This document shows, in pieces, positions 38,745-49,137 of a stretch of DNA of 64,000 bases; the first letter of the stretch is position 1, and each line of letters opens with the position of its first letter. The DNA lies in assembly GCA_023014485.1 (NCBI GenBank), contig JAJOZX010001871.1, positions 637,501-701,500 of the forward strand, written 5' to 3'. The notes beneath the pieces were generated by a model, which was not told the origin of the DNA, ran no database searches, and worked only from the letters and a program-made list of their open reading frames with translations. The stretch comes from Bathynomus jamesi. Taxonomy: Eukaryota; Arthropoda; Malacostraca; Isopoda; Cirolanidae. Position numbers and translations under genes: made by a program.

Positions 38745-39890
38745 AATGCAAAAAACTTCTACAGCATTCCCTGTAAAAGTTGTGATTTAGTATACGTGGG
38801 AGAAACTGGAAGAAATATTGAAACCCGTATTAAAGAAGAGAAATATGCCTTCAGAAGTTGTAATACTAATAATGCCATTTTTTATCACGCCAGCCAAAAT
38901 AATCATGCTATAGATTGGGAATCAAGTAAGGTACTTTATAAATGTAATAATTATGTCAAAAGAAAAATAATAGAATCTGTGTGTATAGAAAAAGTAGATA
39001 ATTTTAATTTGTGCGAAGGTACTTATAAGTTAGACCCTTTAATGAGATTCTTGGTCAAAAAACCCCTTACGGAGTCGTGGGAACGTGTTCGAACCTAAGT
39101 GTGAATTTCTTAAAGGTCTCTGGATTGTTTCCTTACTCGCTTTTAGTAAATGTAATAATGGAAGTAATAAATGTGGAAATAAATATAAATGCAACAGATG
39201 TAATAATAAAGGTAATATTATAAATTTAATAATTAGGGTAAAGGTAATAATAATAAATGTTAAAAAAATGTAAATGCAATAATAAATGCAGTAATTATGT
39301 CAAAATATTAGAATCTGTATGTATAGAACAAGAAGATAGTTTTAATTTGTGGGAATGTACTTATAAGCGGACCCTGTAATAAAATGCCCTTCCGGTGTCG
39401 GGAGAACGGTATCTAACCTAGGTGCGAATTTCTCAATGGTCTCTGGATTGTTTCCTAATCGCCTTTTTCATTCGTTTTTCGGTTTATAAGTTCTGTATAA
39501 TAAACAACAATGTAATAACCAATGTAATAATAAATTTATAATTTCTGTAATAAATAATTATGCAATATTAAATGTAATAAATTTAATAATAAATGTAATA
39601 ATTATGTAAAAAAAAAAAAAATAATAGAATCTGTACGTTTAGAACAGGAAGATAGTTTTAAATATGTGCGAATGTACTTAATGAAAATGCCCTTCCGGTG
39701 TCGGGAGAATGGGATCTAACCTAGGTGCGAATTTCTTAACGGTCGGTCCCTGGACTGTTTTTCCCTCTTGTTTTGGTTCATTTGTTTTTCTGTATCCACC
39801 CGAGGAGGATGCCAGTGGGCGTCGAAACTGTTGTGGAAATAAACTTGTCTATTAGAGTGAGTTTTTATTTTCGTAAGTAATTACGTAATA
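38745..39890 (+). mobile_element. Penelope-like element remnant with GIY-YIG endonuclease
   Basis: Frame 38745-39100 reads the GIY-YIG domain of a Penelope-like element: YSIPCKSCDLVYVGETGRN, IETRIKEEKYAF, NHAIDWESSKVLYK, IIESVCIEKVDNFNLCEG. The RT is absent. Two further partial copies of the 3' part follow (39280-39470 and 39600-39885, each with GAATCTGTA, GATAGTTTTAA and TGCCCTTCCGGTGTCGGGAG), ending with GAGGAGGATGCCAGTGGGC and TTTTCGTAAGTAATTACG. It lies in the intron of the gene starting at 38553. Confidence 0.82.
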
Positions 39891-40004
39891 ATTTGTGATT
39901 CTGGTTATATATATCGTATCATCCAGTGCAAGTGTTAGTTAATTTTTTAAAATTCATAATAAAACGAAGTGAAACGATATCTGCTTTGTGATTATAATTT
40001 GCTG

Positions 40005-40660
40005 GACGTGTAATATATCCTAACCTAGCGTAGCCTATCAGGGTATAATAAAACCTAATCTAACAGCTGAACCTAACCTGACCTAATTTAATAATCCGAA
40101 ACTTGTATCCGTACTCGATAGAAGTGTGATATTTTTTCTTATAATACGCAAATTTCGTGAACGTTACTTTGCAAGATCTTAATGGAGGACTTTCTCGTTT
40201 CTAATTTATTTAGTAATCTCATTTTATCCTTTTATTTCGGGTTTTTCTTGTTTTTCTATAACGAAAAAATTAATCCCAGGACTCTTTCTCGTTTATAATA
40301 ATATAACCTAACCTAGCCTAGCCTAACCTAACCTAGCACAACTGAACATAACCTAGTAATTTAATAATTTCTAACCTTGCTAATATAACCTAACCTAGCG
40401 TAGCCTAACCGGGACTTAACCTGACCTAATTTAATAATCCGAAAATTGTATCCGTACTCGATAGAGGTGTGATATCTTTTCTTATAATACGCAAATTTAG
40501 TGAACGTTACTTAGCAAGATCTTAGTGGAGGACTCTTTCTCGTTTCTAATTTATTTAGTAATCTCATTTTATCCTTTTATTTCGGGTTTTTCTTGTTTTT
40601 CTACAACGAAAAAGTTAATACCAGGGCTCTTTCTAGTTTATACGGATGTCTACTTATTAA
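40005..40660. repeat. Tandem duplication containing degenerate CCTAA (telomere-type) arrays
   Basis: About 360-bp unit: CCTAACCTAGCGTAGCCTA stretches, TAATCCGAAA.TTGTATCCG, ATACGCAAATTT.GTGAACG, TATTTCGGGTTTTTCTTG. The first copy is at about 40016-40300, the second at about 40380-40640. CCTAACCTAGCCTAGCC arrays at 40304-40350 resemble the arthropod TTAGG telomere repeat. Confidence 0.75.
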
Positions 40661-40889
40661 TGTTAGTGGGGATGTTTTGTTTTAAAATTTGACAGTTATG
40701 ATCTGTATCGTTTTAATGATGTCGTAGATAACATTATAACATTCGCTCTCTATTTATCACCCGGTTTTTGGATTAGCTAAATCGGTTTAATATTTTCTTG
40801 CGTCTTATTTTTCTTATGTTATTCTAGCTAACTCCAGACAACTGTATTGAACATAAGGGGACGTATCTTTGTGATTAGCGGTTAATATT

Positions 40890-41045
40890 TGCGGTTGGGA
40901 AGCCTAGTGATTAAGACGCTGGGCTGCTGGTAGGGCGTGGTTCGGAATCAACGTTAAACAGTAGGTCTAAGTTGGAGTGACAAGCTTGACCTTCGTCAGT
41001 ATGAAGAATTCGGGTGGAAGCAAAACCAGGGTTAACCAAGGCATT
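40890..41045 (+). repeat. SINE 3' body fragment
   Basis: GCCTAGTGATTAAGACGCTG through GAATTCGGGTGGAAGC, matching the second half of the full copies at 62111 and 62407. Confidence 0.8.
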
Positions 41046-41571
41046 GAATAACGGCATTGAATAACGGCATTGAATATTTTGTTAAATTTGCCAGGGCGTC
41101 CTACTCGGCATTTTCTCTTTATTTAAACTTCAATTTAATTTAACTTTAAATTAAAAAGAATCATTATGAACTAATCATGTTAATTTCTCCTTAAAGACCG
41201 ATGAGGAACTTGACGTGTTATAGCTACTTTTCGTGACAGTTTTGATGAAAGGCAAATAAATGATTTGGAGGCTTTACCGCGCAGCCAGTCCAGTGACCTG
41301 AATACCGAGATCAAAGTATTGGCTCACATCTGGTTCAACGAATGCCATGTCATCGAGAAACTAATGTAAGTTTCTTGTGGTTAAGAACAAAACACATTGT
41401 ATTTTCAATCAATTTATTAAATGGTAGAAGGCATGTTTTAGTACAATACGGCTTACAGAACTAGCGTCCATTAAATAAGACTAAAATTAACGGAGACATT
41501 TTACAATTATATACATACACACGTAAAACTTTACACAATATAGTTACAAATATATATATATACACGTAAAA

Positions 41572-42062
41572 CTTTAAACAATACAACGAGTGTGTACAAA
41601 TGGAAACCTTTTTTTCATCTGTCTGCATACCAATTCTTCATTCATCTCAGTTTCGCACAAATCGAATAATTTTTAAAAATTTATAAATCTCTTCCCACGT
41701 GACATGTGCAGGAGAAATGAAAGGCAATGCATGCCACAAGTATTGCTAAAATATCCTTAGAAACGGTAAGGATTCCAGACAATTTCAAGGACATGTATCT
41801 GTTCGATAAATTGTACAACCACAGGGTCACTCCAGGGCTGAGTGCCGAGTGAATCAAAATAGTACATTCTTTCTCTATTTTTAAAACAGACTGCAAATCA
41901 ATGAATTCCCACATTACCAACAATGTCGGTGTTCACGATAAGGCTATACCAATCTCTCGTAGTTGACAATTTCAATGTTTCATTCTTCGCAAACACACCG
42001 ATAAATTTGGAGTGTGTGATTCGGTCATTTTTCATTACTCTCTGGAGTGTATTTGCGTCCAT
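41572..42062 (-). pseudogene. Adenain-like cysteine protease, left copy (Polinton PRO)
   Basis: Capsid maturation protease of Polinton/adenovirus type. The start overlaps the MCP stop (TTTTAAAATGG arrangement). Reading shows RITHSKFIGVFAKNETLKL, then a stop where the catalytic His-Trp should be (GIH-stop at 41898). KNREKMYYFDSLG (Asp region) follows, then a stop replacing the Gln of the QGY motif, and NTCGMHCLSFL with the nucleophile Cys. A further stop lies in the C-terminal NF/KLF segment. The tail EMNEELVCRQMKKRFPF extends past the right copy, which is cut off by (TA)n. Dead by at least three in-frame stops. Confidence 0.82.
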
Positions 42063-42063
42063 T

Positions 42064-43296
42064 TTAAAAGTCTGTGACAACGTTCCGGAAGTGGTCAATT
42101 TCTATTAGAGCTTGTGATTCGAGGTACCGAGTACACTAATAGGCGCGTCTATAAGATTGTCGAATTCCAACCTGACTGAGATGTTCCCACTTTGTTGTGG
42201 ACTTAAGTATGTAAGCAGACAAGTCAGGAGTAATATCAAATGAGTAAAGGTTAACTTCGACAAATTCTTTCTGCGTTACGCCAAACCCAAGCTCGTCACA
42301 GGCACCGGCAATATGGGCCAGATTACTATAAGCTCTCGCGGAGAGCAGGAACACAGCGTCTGACGAGTTGTCCGTAACCATAGTCCCGCCCAATGCAAAT
42401 TTAAAGGCGTTCTTTTTATATTTTCCATTCGTCGATGCTTGATCCTGCATTCCATTTAATATCCTTTTAGGTAGAACTCCCAGCGCCACGTTTTCTAGCT
42501 GCTTCGAGGCCGACCCGGCGGGCACCGTGTATAGCTTGATCTGTACTCTGCTCATTGGGTATTTTACTGTGACATGTATTGTCTTTCTCAATTTCTACAT
42601 AATTCGAGGAACTTAATTTCACTCGCCGTACACGTAAATGTTTCCATGATGTGAACCACAACGGGTTTTGCGCCCTCTTCTTGATCAGACACCAGATTTA
42701 TGCAGATCTCAGGATTCGTGCGGTTGAGTTTTAGTTTCATGTAGACGCCGTTCATAAGCAGTTTCTCCTGGAACCTGAAGTCTGTATTCCCAAAACATTC
42801 GTATATCTGTTTTTTAGAATTTTTAAATTTATCCTTTATACTACTTTCTTCTTTAGTCTGATAATAGCCCTCGGCAGTTAAAAAGGTGTCCTTCGCTTCT
42901 TTTGAAAAGTTGAGGACATTTTCCAGATAGGCTCGTAGGTGATAATAACCCGTTCCTGCCGAGATGTTAACCTGATTTAAATACACCTCACACTGGCTGA
43001 ATATGGAGTGTAGAAAGTTGGTTTCAGGGTATGCAGAGTAACTATCATCGCAGTCCGTTCCATCTGAACGGGCTATACGTAGTTTAGCGTACATGTGCAT
43101 GCAGCTTGGATCAAAAAAGTATGGGCGTGAGCTGGGTATCAAATTCTATAAGGGCACTTGGTGAACTAATTGTGTTTAATGGGTTAATTGTAATAAAGTC
43201 GCTATGCTCAATAGAAACATGTGTAGGGGGCATATCAAAGAGGGACAGTTCCGATTCACAACATTGTGAGCTACACGGATGGATGAAACGCGCCAT
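42064..43296 (-). pseudogene. Major capsid protein (double jelly roll), left copy
   Basis: Homologue of the Polinton/adintovirus hexon-type capsid protein (the F54H12.2-like family). It starts MARFIHPCSSQC and SELSLFDMPPTHVSIE, the conserved N-terminal segment. After a frameshift near 43125 come AKLRIARSDGTD, TNFLHSIFSQCEVYLNQVNI and YYHLRAYLENVLNFSKEAK, hallmark strands of the first jelly roll. A second shift near 42590 leads to VKYPMSRVQIKLYTVPAG and LYSFDITPDLSAY, then a third near 42170 before the final IEID and VTDF-stop. About 400 residues, a little short for the family. Three frameshifts, no functional product. Confidence 0.88.
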
Positions 43297-43381
43297 GACG
43301 AGTCAGAAATAGTACCACCTCTCTCGATAAGTAGTAATCAGCCTATGTTTCGTGAGAGCAGTGTCCTCAGCTTATATCAAT

Positions 43382-43764
43382 TAAAAAAATGATCAGCCAT
43401 AGGTTTCATTCGCTAAGAACACTTCTTTTTTGATGTCCTTTTACGTTTAGCACCACGTGTTGGTAACCCCTTCTTCCGGACAGCCCTCTTCTTCTTTCCA
43501 CCACCACGCATTTTTCTCTTTGTATCTTTGATGATTCCGTCCCGTGTACGTTTTAAATGTTTTTTAGAGCTTCTTTAGGTTTAGTTCCATCCATTATGTC
43601 TTCTACTGCATTAAAACCTGATTGTAACGCCTTCCTCCAGAGGTATCTAGCCCCCCTCTTCAACAGTGGGACAGCGGTGCGAAGTATGGTTGAAAAAATG
43701 GATCAAAACCCACTCCACGCTGATATCTCACCCCTTGATAGACTGTGAAAGGCCTTCGGGTCAT
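43382..43764 (-). pseudogene. pVI-like minor capsid/basic protein, left copy
   Basis: ATG overlaps the penton stop (TAATG). The start GVRYQRGVGF matches the RGVRFQRGxG motif of Polinton pVI-like proteins. A frameshift/stop near 43660 precedes KEALKKHLKRTRDGIIKDTK, the RGGGKKKRAV basic stretch and KRKRTSKKKCS. In adenovirus-like particles such proteins link capsid and core, and are cut by the protease. Strongly basic C-terminus as expected. Confidence 0.72.
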
Positions 43765-44640
43765 TATAACTGAAAGCAACGAAAGTGTAGCTTCACTGTT
43801 AAGCTCCCATCACCGAATGGGAAATTTTTTCCCTCAATCGTTCTTATTTATATCGAGATATTGGTTAATAGATTAGTTGCAACATTCACATAATGGGGCT
43901 TTTCATATGTAATGCTCAAACTTTTCCCTCTATGATTCGGGATGTGTGCAATGCGCAGCAGGCGCGCCGGGCGCCTGGGTGTCCCTAACAAATTGATGCT
44001 CTACGATATTGCTGTAAATACAGTACATGTCTGGGGATGGACAGCTTTCACTCAATTTCTCCATCTTCAGCTGATACATTAAGCTGGACAAGTCATGTTG
44101 TGTCTCGTGAAAGGTATCTCTTTGGGGAGCCACACTATATCGACCCTAGGCCACAATTGTGAACAGCTCTTTGTCTTTAATATTTCGACTAAGCGTTGAT
44201 TTTAACTTCAACGTGCGTGCAGGCGTGTCTATGTTTATGAATTCAAAAAGTAAATCGGTTGTCAGGTGCGATTTTTAAAGACTCTTGTTTAACCCCGTCA
44301 CTATATCCATGGCTGTGTCATAATGCCCGATTCCTTGTGTTATATTTGTACTATGGTACTGTACCTCACTGAACACGATTGATCGCATAGTGTTGTCTAA
44401 GGTTATGCCTAATTTTTCACACTCATCGATTCTTCTAAGGATCAGAAATATGATTTGCTCATTTTCAAGAGTTAAAAATTTGGTGGCTAGCTGGAATTCA
44501 CAAACACCAACTTCGTACCAATCACGTTCCAACTCAATGGGCCCATGGAGTTCTGTTACAAAGTTGGCCAGGGTGTTGATAGGATGTACAGACAGAGAAA
44601 AAGAGGACGGGAGTATGACATAGAAGTGGTTAGGTGCCAT
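43764..44640 (-). pseudogene. Penton-like minor capsid protein (single jelly roll), left copy
   Basis: Opens MAPNHFYVILPSSFSLSVHP, the typical F-Y-V-x-LPS-N start of Polinton minor capsid proteins, with NTLANFVTELHGPIELE and WYEVGVCEFQ. The first 121 residues are open (44640-44275), then a stop. A shifted frame continues with RDTFHETQHDLSSLMYQLKM (44110-43980). An inserted GC-rich stretch of about 90 bp (43895-43985, containing GGCGCGCCGGGCGCC) separates the last strands, which end FPFGDGSLTVKLHF. The right copy lacks this insertion. Fivefold vertex protein by family. Confidence 0.78.
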
Positions 44641-44648
44641 GTTGCATA

Positions 44649-45712
44649 CTATTTAAACTTCATTATTGCAGCAACTTTTATATAGGTGTTAAAGCTTTCT
44701 GGGTAACCCAGCCATTTCACCAGGTACATTTTTCTCTTTCCTGAACCTTTGCTGCCTAAAATTTTTTCAATTTTAATCACACTTTTTCCTAAATTAAATG
44801 TCACTTTCTGCAACTCCACGCGGTAAAAGCCTCCTGCGATTTCCTCCCCATTCAAATCTTCAACGTAATACATCATTATCTCGCCTTTAGGTCTCATAGC
44901 ACTAACTTTAAAAATCTCACGTGTCCATCCTTGCTCAAATCCTTCGCGAATTTATTTCCCGAACGTGATAGCCTTACATAATCATCGATTTTGAAACGTG
45001 TAGTGTGGTGGTGGTGTTCTACCTCTTCTCACCTCTGTGCGCGTACCTCTTTCTAAAACTTCATTCAGTGTTGTGCCAATCGTACGGTGGTGTGAACGGT
45101 TGTATGCCGAGGCCATTTATCCCAGAATGTTTATATATCTGCATGTGTTTTTTGTATAAAATAACGATGTATGCGTTCCTTTATGGTAAGTTGAACTCTT
45201 TCAGCTAAAGAGGCTTTATGTATAGAACTGGTAGTGTAGTAACTGATATTAAACTCTGTCAACATGTTCTGAAAAACGCGGCCTATAAATTCTTTCCCCA
45301 TATCCGTACAAAAATAGCCAGGAACCCTGTCTTCTTTCAACATCAACGTTTTGGTCGCTTTAGCAAATATTTCAGGCGATTTATTTTTCAGAGGAATTAG
45401 CCACAGATATCTAGAGAGTACATCTATTATGAATTGGATTTAGCGGTAGCCGTCGTTATACATTGAATATCTTTGCATGTCTCTTAAATCCGCCTGCCAA
45501 ATAGAGTCAATCGACGCAGCTGTCGTCTTGGCTGTTTTAAACCTTTTTCTCACCGGTTTATGAAGTGTATAAGCATCCTGCTCCCGCAAAAACCTCTCAA
45601 CATCTTTTTCCACTACTCCATCATTGTAAACACCTCTGTACAGTCTATTAAAGCCGCCATAGGAGGCGGGGTTAGAAGTGTCATAATAGCGTTTTCTTAA
45701 TATGTTAGCCAT
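44649..45712 (-). pseudogene. Polinton integrase (rve/DDE) with C-terminal chromodomain, left copy
   Basis: Retroviral-type integrase that would insert linear element DNA and make the 6-bp duplication. It begins MANILRKRYYDTSNPAS with YGGFNRLYRGV, then FLREQDAYTLHKPVRKRF, a conserved Polinton N-terminal region. The DDE core starts SIDSIWQADLRDMQ (first Asp); a shift follows. GYFCTDMGKEFIGRVFQNM has the second Asp and ASLAERVQLTIKERIHR the Glu. Sequence between 45130 and 44900 is broken, with about 100 codons fewer than the right copy. The C-terminal VIKIEKILGSKGSGKRKMYL and VKWLGYPESFNTYI form a chromodomain. Frameshifts near 45440, 45130 and 44960 inactivate it. Confidence 0.9.
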
Positions 45713-45720
45713 TTGCGTAC

Positions 45721-46449
45721 TTAAAAGACGTGTGGATAAGGTTGGACGTTTGCTCTCTTCTTTCTCCTCTTCAGAGATGCTACTGTTGGGGGTGATGGTG
45801 TACTCAGTTGTGACACATGCGAGACTTGTTCCAAGTCTTTTAACCTATTCAGATTTCCTATCAATGTTTTGGGGACATTTATTTGTTGTAGTCTTGCTTT
45901 AATATGCTTCCATCCTGTTGGTAAGGGCCTGTCCCACTTTCTCATCAGATCATGGACAATGTCGACGATAATGGATCCCTGTACCCTTGTTTCTTCAACA
46001 ATGACCTCGCCTGTATCGGTCCACTGTGTGTTGGGGTTCTCACTCAATAGATTATAAAGACTTAAGCCTTTATTCCGCAATGTATGTGGAAGACTGCTTT
46101 TTAACAGATGCTCGATGTGTTGCGTTCCGTTATTCTTTGGCTGGTCATCTCTAACGTCGGGCCCAGGCCCTATGTCGCTATGCTCAGCGTTGCTAGCGCT
46201 GTGCCTAATAACCACGGAGAGCTCTGTAGGATTCTTATAATGTTCGTACTCATGAAGAAATTTCTGCAGAGCCTCTTGGTACAAGATCCTTTTCTCATTA
46301 GGTGACTTTTCATTGTTTAATAGGGCTAAGGACTCGCTTTCCATTCTTTTAAGCCTACTTTAACGGGGTTCTAGAACCGTGTCTGGAATCTTTGAACTTT
46401 GCAATGAAGCATACACCTCATGCGGAATCACTATCACTTTCTTTAGCAT
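45721..46449 (-). pseudogene. Conserved Polinton protein of unknown function, left copy
   Basis: The start at 46449 gives KKVIVIPHEVYASLQ. A stop lies near 46360, and from 46344 the frame is open to 45721. It has ILYQEALQKFLHEY, a variable acidic middle, NKGLSLYNLLSENP, TDTGEVIVEETRVQGSIIVD with VHDLMRKW, and GWKHIKARLQQINVPKTLIG. The WN/W-D-GEV...G-(S)NI-DLV...GW pattern recurs upstream of integrase in many Polintons; its function is not established. The right copy is at 52454-53190. Confidence 0.7.
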
Positions 46450-46523
46450 ATTATTCTAGTCAGCAAATGCCCCAAAACTGAAAATAAGATGGGGAGGAAT
46501 GATCTCCTTCTTTGTACAATAAT

Positions 46524-46769
46524 TCATTTTTTCTTCTCCACAGTTTGACTTTTACGAGCGAGCGCACGTATTATGTTCTTGTAACGACGTAAGCGAGCCT
46601 TCTGATGGGGTTTCATCGGTACATTACATTTTATAACGTTAAGACAGATTTCACAGATGCATTTTAAAAAGTTGGAGTCGATATTTTTAACAAACATCTG
46701 TTGCAATGCCCGGAGCAATCGTTGATAGATTTTTATTAACTCACGATATTTCTTCAGCCTATTTGTCAT
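46524..46769 (-). CDS. Small basic pX-like protein, left copy
   Basis: 81 residues, open. MTNRLKKYRELIKIYQRL, then KNIDSNFLKCICEICLNVIK and a basic tail KARLRRYKNIIRALARK. This CICE-NVL-KGNVPL pattern followed by a basic stretch is common to Polintons, where a hydrophobic GGF-type tail normally follows. Here the tail is cut by a stop after EKKK, and its remnant lies at 46440-46520. The start overlaps the ATPase stop by 4 bases (ATGA). Possible core/DNA-binding or minor virion protein (inference). The only gene of this cassette without an internal break, apart from the missing tail. Confidence 0.65.
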   Translation of the reverse strand: MTNRLKKYRELIKIYQRLLRALQQMFVKNIDSNFLKCICEICLNVIKCNVPMKPHQKARLRRYKNIIRALARKSQTVEKKK

Positions 46770-47379
46770 TCTGGAATATACACCATTTCAGGATCGTTTG
46801 GGAATATATTCGTTCTTAGAGGCACCCAAAACGTGTTTCGAGGGTGAAGGTCACAAAACAAATATCCATAACGCTGACTTGTGGCTTCTTTATAAACCTC
46901 CAAAAACTCCTTACGTTGATTCGGAAACATTTGATTGGCTAATACCCCAATTTGTGACACCTCTACGTTGCGCTAATAAGAATAGATATTTTACATTTAA
47001 CGACACATCGCGCATGTATCTATTTTTGAAAAATAGATTCTGATTGATGAAGAATATGCTTATGTTAAGATGGTGGGAGAACACTGTAAATGTCTCGGCA
47101 AACGTTTTATCCATTTCCAACAAGAGATCTTCAATTACAATGACTGTATGCTCATCTCCCTTTAACGAATTAACGTCATATACTGTATACCTTTGTGGAA
47201 CAAAATATCATCTTGGTACTTGTTGAACACTGATTGATACGTCGAATAGCACCATATTAGTTGATGCACAAATTTTGAGAACATCTCTCCCTTATCTTTA
47301 ATGATTTTAAGCATAAACACAGTTTTACCACATCCTGTGTGGAGGGGCTTGTGAACCTGAATTTTTCTACAGACTCCAT
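46766..47379 (-). pseudogene. FtsK/A32-like DNA packaging ATPase, left copy
   Basis: Genome-packaging ATPase. The ATG at 47379 starts MESVEKFRF. After a frameshift comes the Walker A stretch GCGKTVFMLKIIKD (near 47320). The Walker B region reads EHTVIVIEDLLLEMDKTF (near 47130), with ETFTVFSHHLNISIFFINQN downstream, the sensor-like motif of A32 ATPases. A frame change follows, and the C-terminal half ends YGYLFCDLHPRNTFWVPLRT and YIPE-stop at 46766. About 205 residues, the usual size. Compared with the right copy it retains the SHH segment. Divergently oriented to the polymerase fragment starting about 100 bp away. Confidence 0.88.
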
Positions 47380-47479
47380 CTCTAACACGTCACACCCCAA
47401 AGTTGGTTATTTACAAAATATAACAAAATTTAAGTGCTGCTCCTTATATTCTTGTTTTTCTTCTTCCACAGAAACGTGA

Positions 47480-49137
47480 ATGACGACGATGTACAGCCCC
47501 CTCCATCATCGATATTACGGAGGACCCCGATGACCGTGTAGCTACAGACCCCATCCCCGCTGTCGAGACCTCACCAGAGATACCTGTAGAATGCGGCAAT
47601 TCAAAGCGGAAGCATGATGAAGAACCCTCCACATCAGGTATAAAGCGTGCCAGTATTGCGCCGGTTGTAGAACCCCAGTAATAGAGCCCCAACCCTCTAC
47701 GTCTTACGACACAACCCCCACAATAGTACCTCCCTCAAATATACCCCCTTATTCCTGTTCAATTCTGGGTACTTCCTCCACACCTGCAGCAGCTTCTCGT
47801 GTTGTGGAGGAAGGTATAACATTCGAGTTGGTGCGCAGCGCTACCCCCAACTCTGCCCTGACTAGAAATCGGTACATTGTCAGGGTTGACCCTGGATCCC
47901 TGTATAGCAATGGCGTTGGACTGCGACGCGTAGTTGAACGTATTGTGGAGTTTGCCCTTCAGAACCGCGACGAACGTGAAGTCCGGACGAGGTTGTCCTT
48001 CAGGTTCGGTTCAGATGACGAGGACGTAGATGATTTTTGGGTAGTAATACCGTTCAGACGCTTGGCAGCTGTCGACAGAGAATATATCTTGGGCTGTATA
48101 ATGCAGGACTCTCAAAGTAGTACAGCCTTCAATATGGACAACTTCATGTTAGATATTGACAGAGTATTTCGGGTTGCGGGTCATAGTGCCACACCTTATA
48201 CTCTTAATTTCAATTCTCCAGTTATTTACAGAAAGTATTTAAACGTCGATCGTGGTTGCGACTTTATAGCAATAGTCTTAGTTCATATGTTGACTGTGCT
48301 AAATACATAGACGCAAAAAATTTGGTTGCCTACAGTTGTGTAACGTGCCCGTAAACTGGTTTCAGAGTGTAAGCTTGAGTTTGAGTGTAATATGGATCCT
48401 GAAGAGCTGAGAAGGGTCGAGCAGGAAATGAATGTTCGTATAGTTATATTTGGAATGGATGATCGTCGTAGGGCTGCGTATGTTTTTAAAAGCTGCGTGA
48501 GAGATCGTACAAGACCTCTATTTATTTTAGGATTGTCAGGAACATCGTATCTCCTCATCCGTAACAAAAGGACTCTCTACGCTAGTTATGATAAAAGTCG
48601 AAAATATGGAAGGCACCATGATCTGTGTAAAGGATGTCTCGAGTTTGCTGATGATATAGTGAAACATTGTAAGGAATGCTACATGGTATGTGAGCAGTGT
48701 AAAAGCCCCAAATGTGAAAGTCATGTAGTTGAAACTGAGAAGAGGGCGTGTAATGTGTGTAGACGTACATTTTTCAATAATAACTGCTTTGAACTCCATA
48801 AATCAATTGGCACTTGCAGAAAAATGAGAATTTGTAAGTGCGGTATGTTTCACATGATGGATAATTGGGGGAATTTCAAACATAAATGCGATGAAATTCA
48901 CTGTTCTTCATGTCATGAAAAATATAAGGCGGATAGAGTGAAGCATGTAGGTTATATGAAAGATACTAAGTCTAAAAATAAACCTTGTATAACCGTGTAC
49001 TACGATATAGAAACTTACACGAAAGCTGAAACCAAAGAGATTATTCCACATTTACTCGTAAGTCAGACTATGTGATGAGTGCAGAGAGATTGAGTGTGAT
49101 GAGTGTCACAAATGTGGTAAACGGACAAACGTTTTTA
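47480..49137 (+). pseudogene. Protein-primed type B DNA polymerase, N-terminal part only
   Basis: Three frames in order. 47490-47680 and 47675-48310 encode a low-complexity leader (KRKHDEEPSTSG, IEPQPSTSYDTTP) and a domain with TRLSFRFGSDDEDVDDFWVV and IPFRRLAAVD, as found N-terminal to arthropod Polinton polymerases. 48392-49137 (start MDPEELRRVEQEM) continues with cysteine-rich zinc-finger-like motifs (CKGC, CKECYMVCEQC, CNVC, CSSCHEKY) and then CITVYYDIETYTK, which is exonuclease motif I (Asp-x-Glu). After CDECHKCGKRTNVFKT the homology stops. The rest of the exonuclease and the whole polymerase domain (DxxSLYP, YxDTDS motifs) are absent. No second copy exists on the right. Confidence 0.78.

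Larger units (their letters stand above)
38553..41368 (+). pseudogene. Two-exon gene of unknown function, left-arm copy
   Basis: Exon 1 (38553-38731) starts MSQSQQLYIYPDLFEDGDF and ends in phase 2 at GTAAGTAAG. Exon 2 is at 41197-41368, preceded by CTCCTTAAAG. It ends ECHVIEKLM-stop in the shifted frame. The right-arm homologue (59136-57582) shows the original phase. The left copy has lost the first base of exon 2 and one more base near 41213, so the spliced frame is broken. The intron (2.5 kb) was enlarged by a Penelope-like element, a telomere-like duplication and a SINE. Small acidic protein (about 107 residues in the intact form); no family recognised. It points toward the protease gene and is convergent with it. 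Confidence 0.6.
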
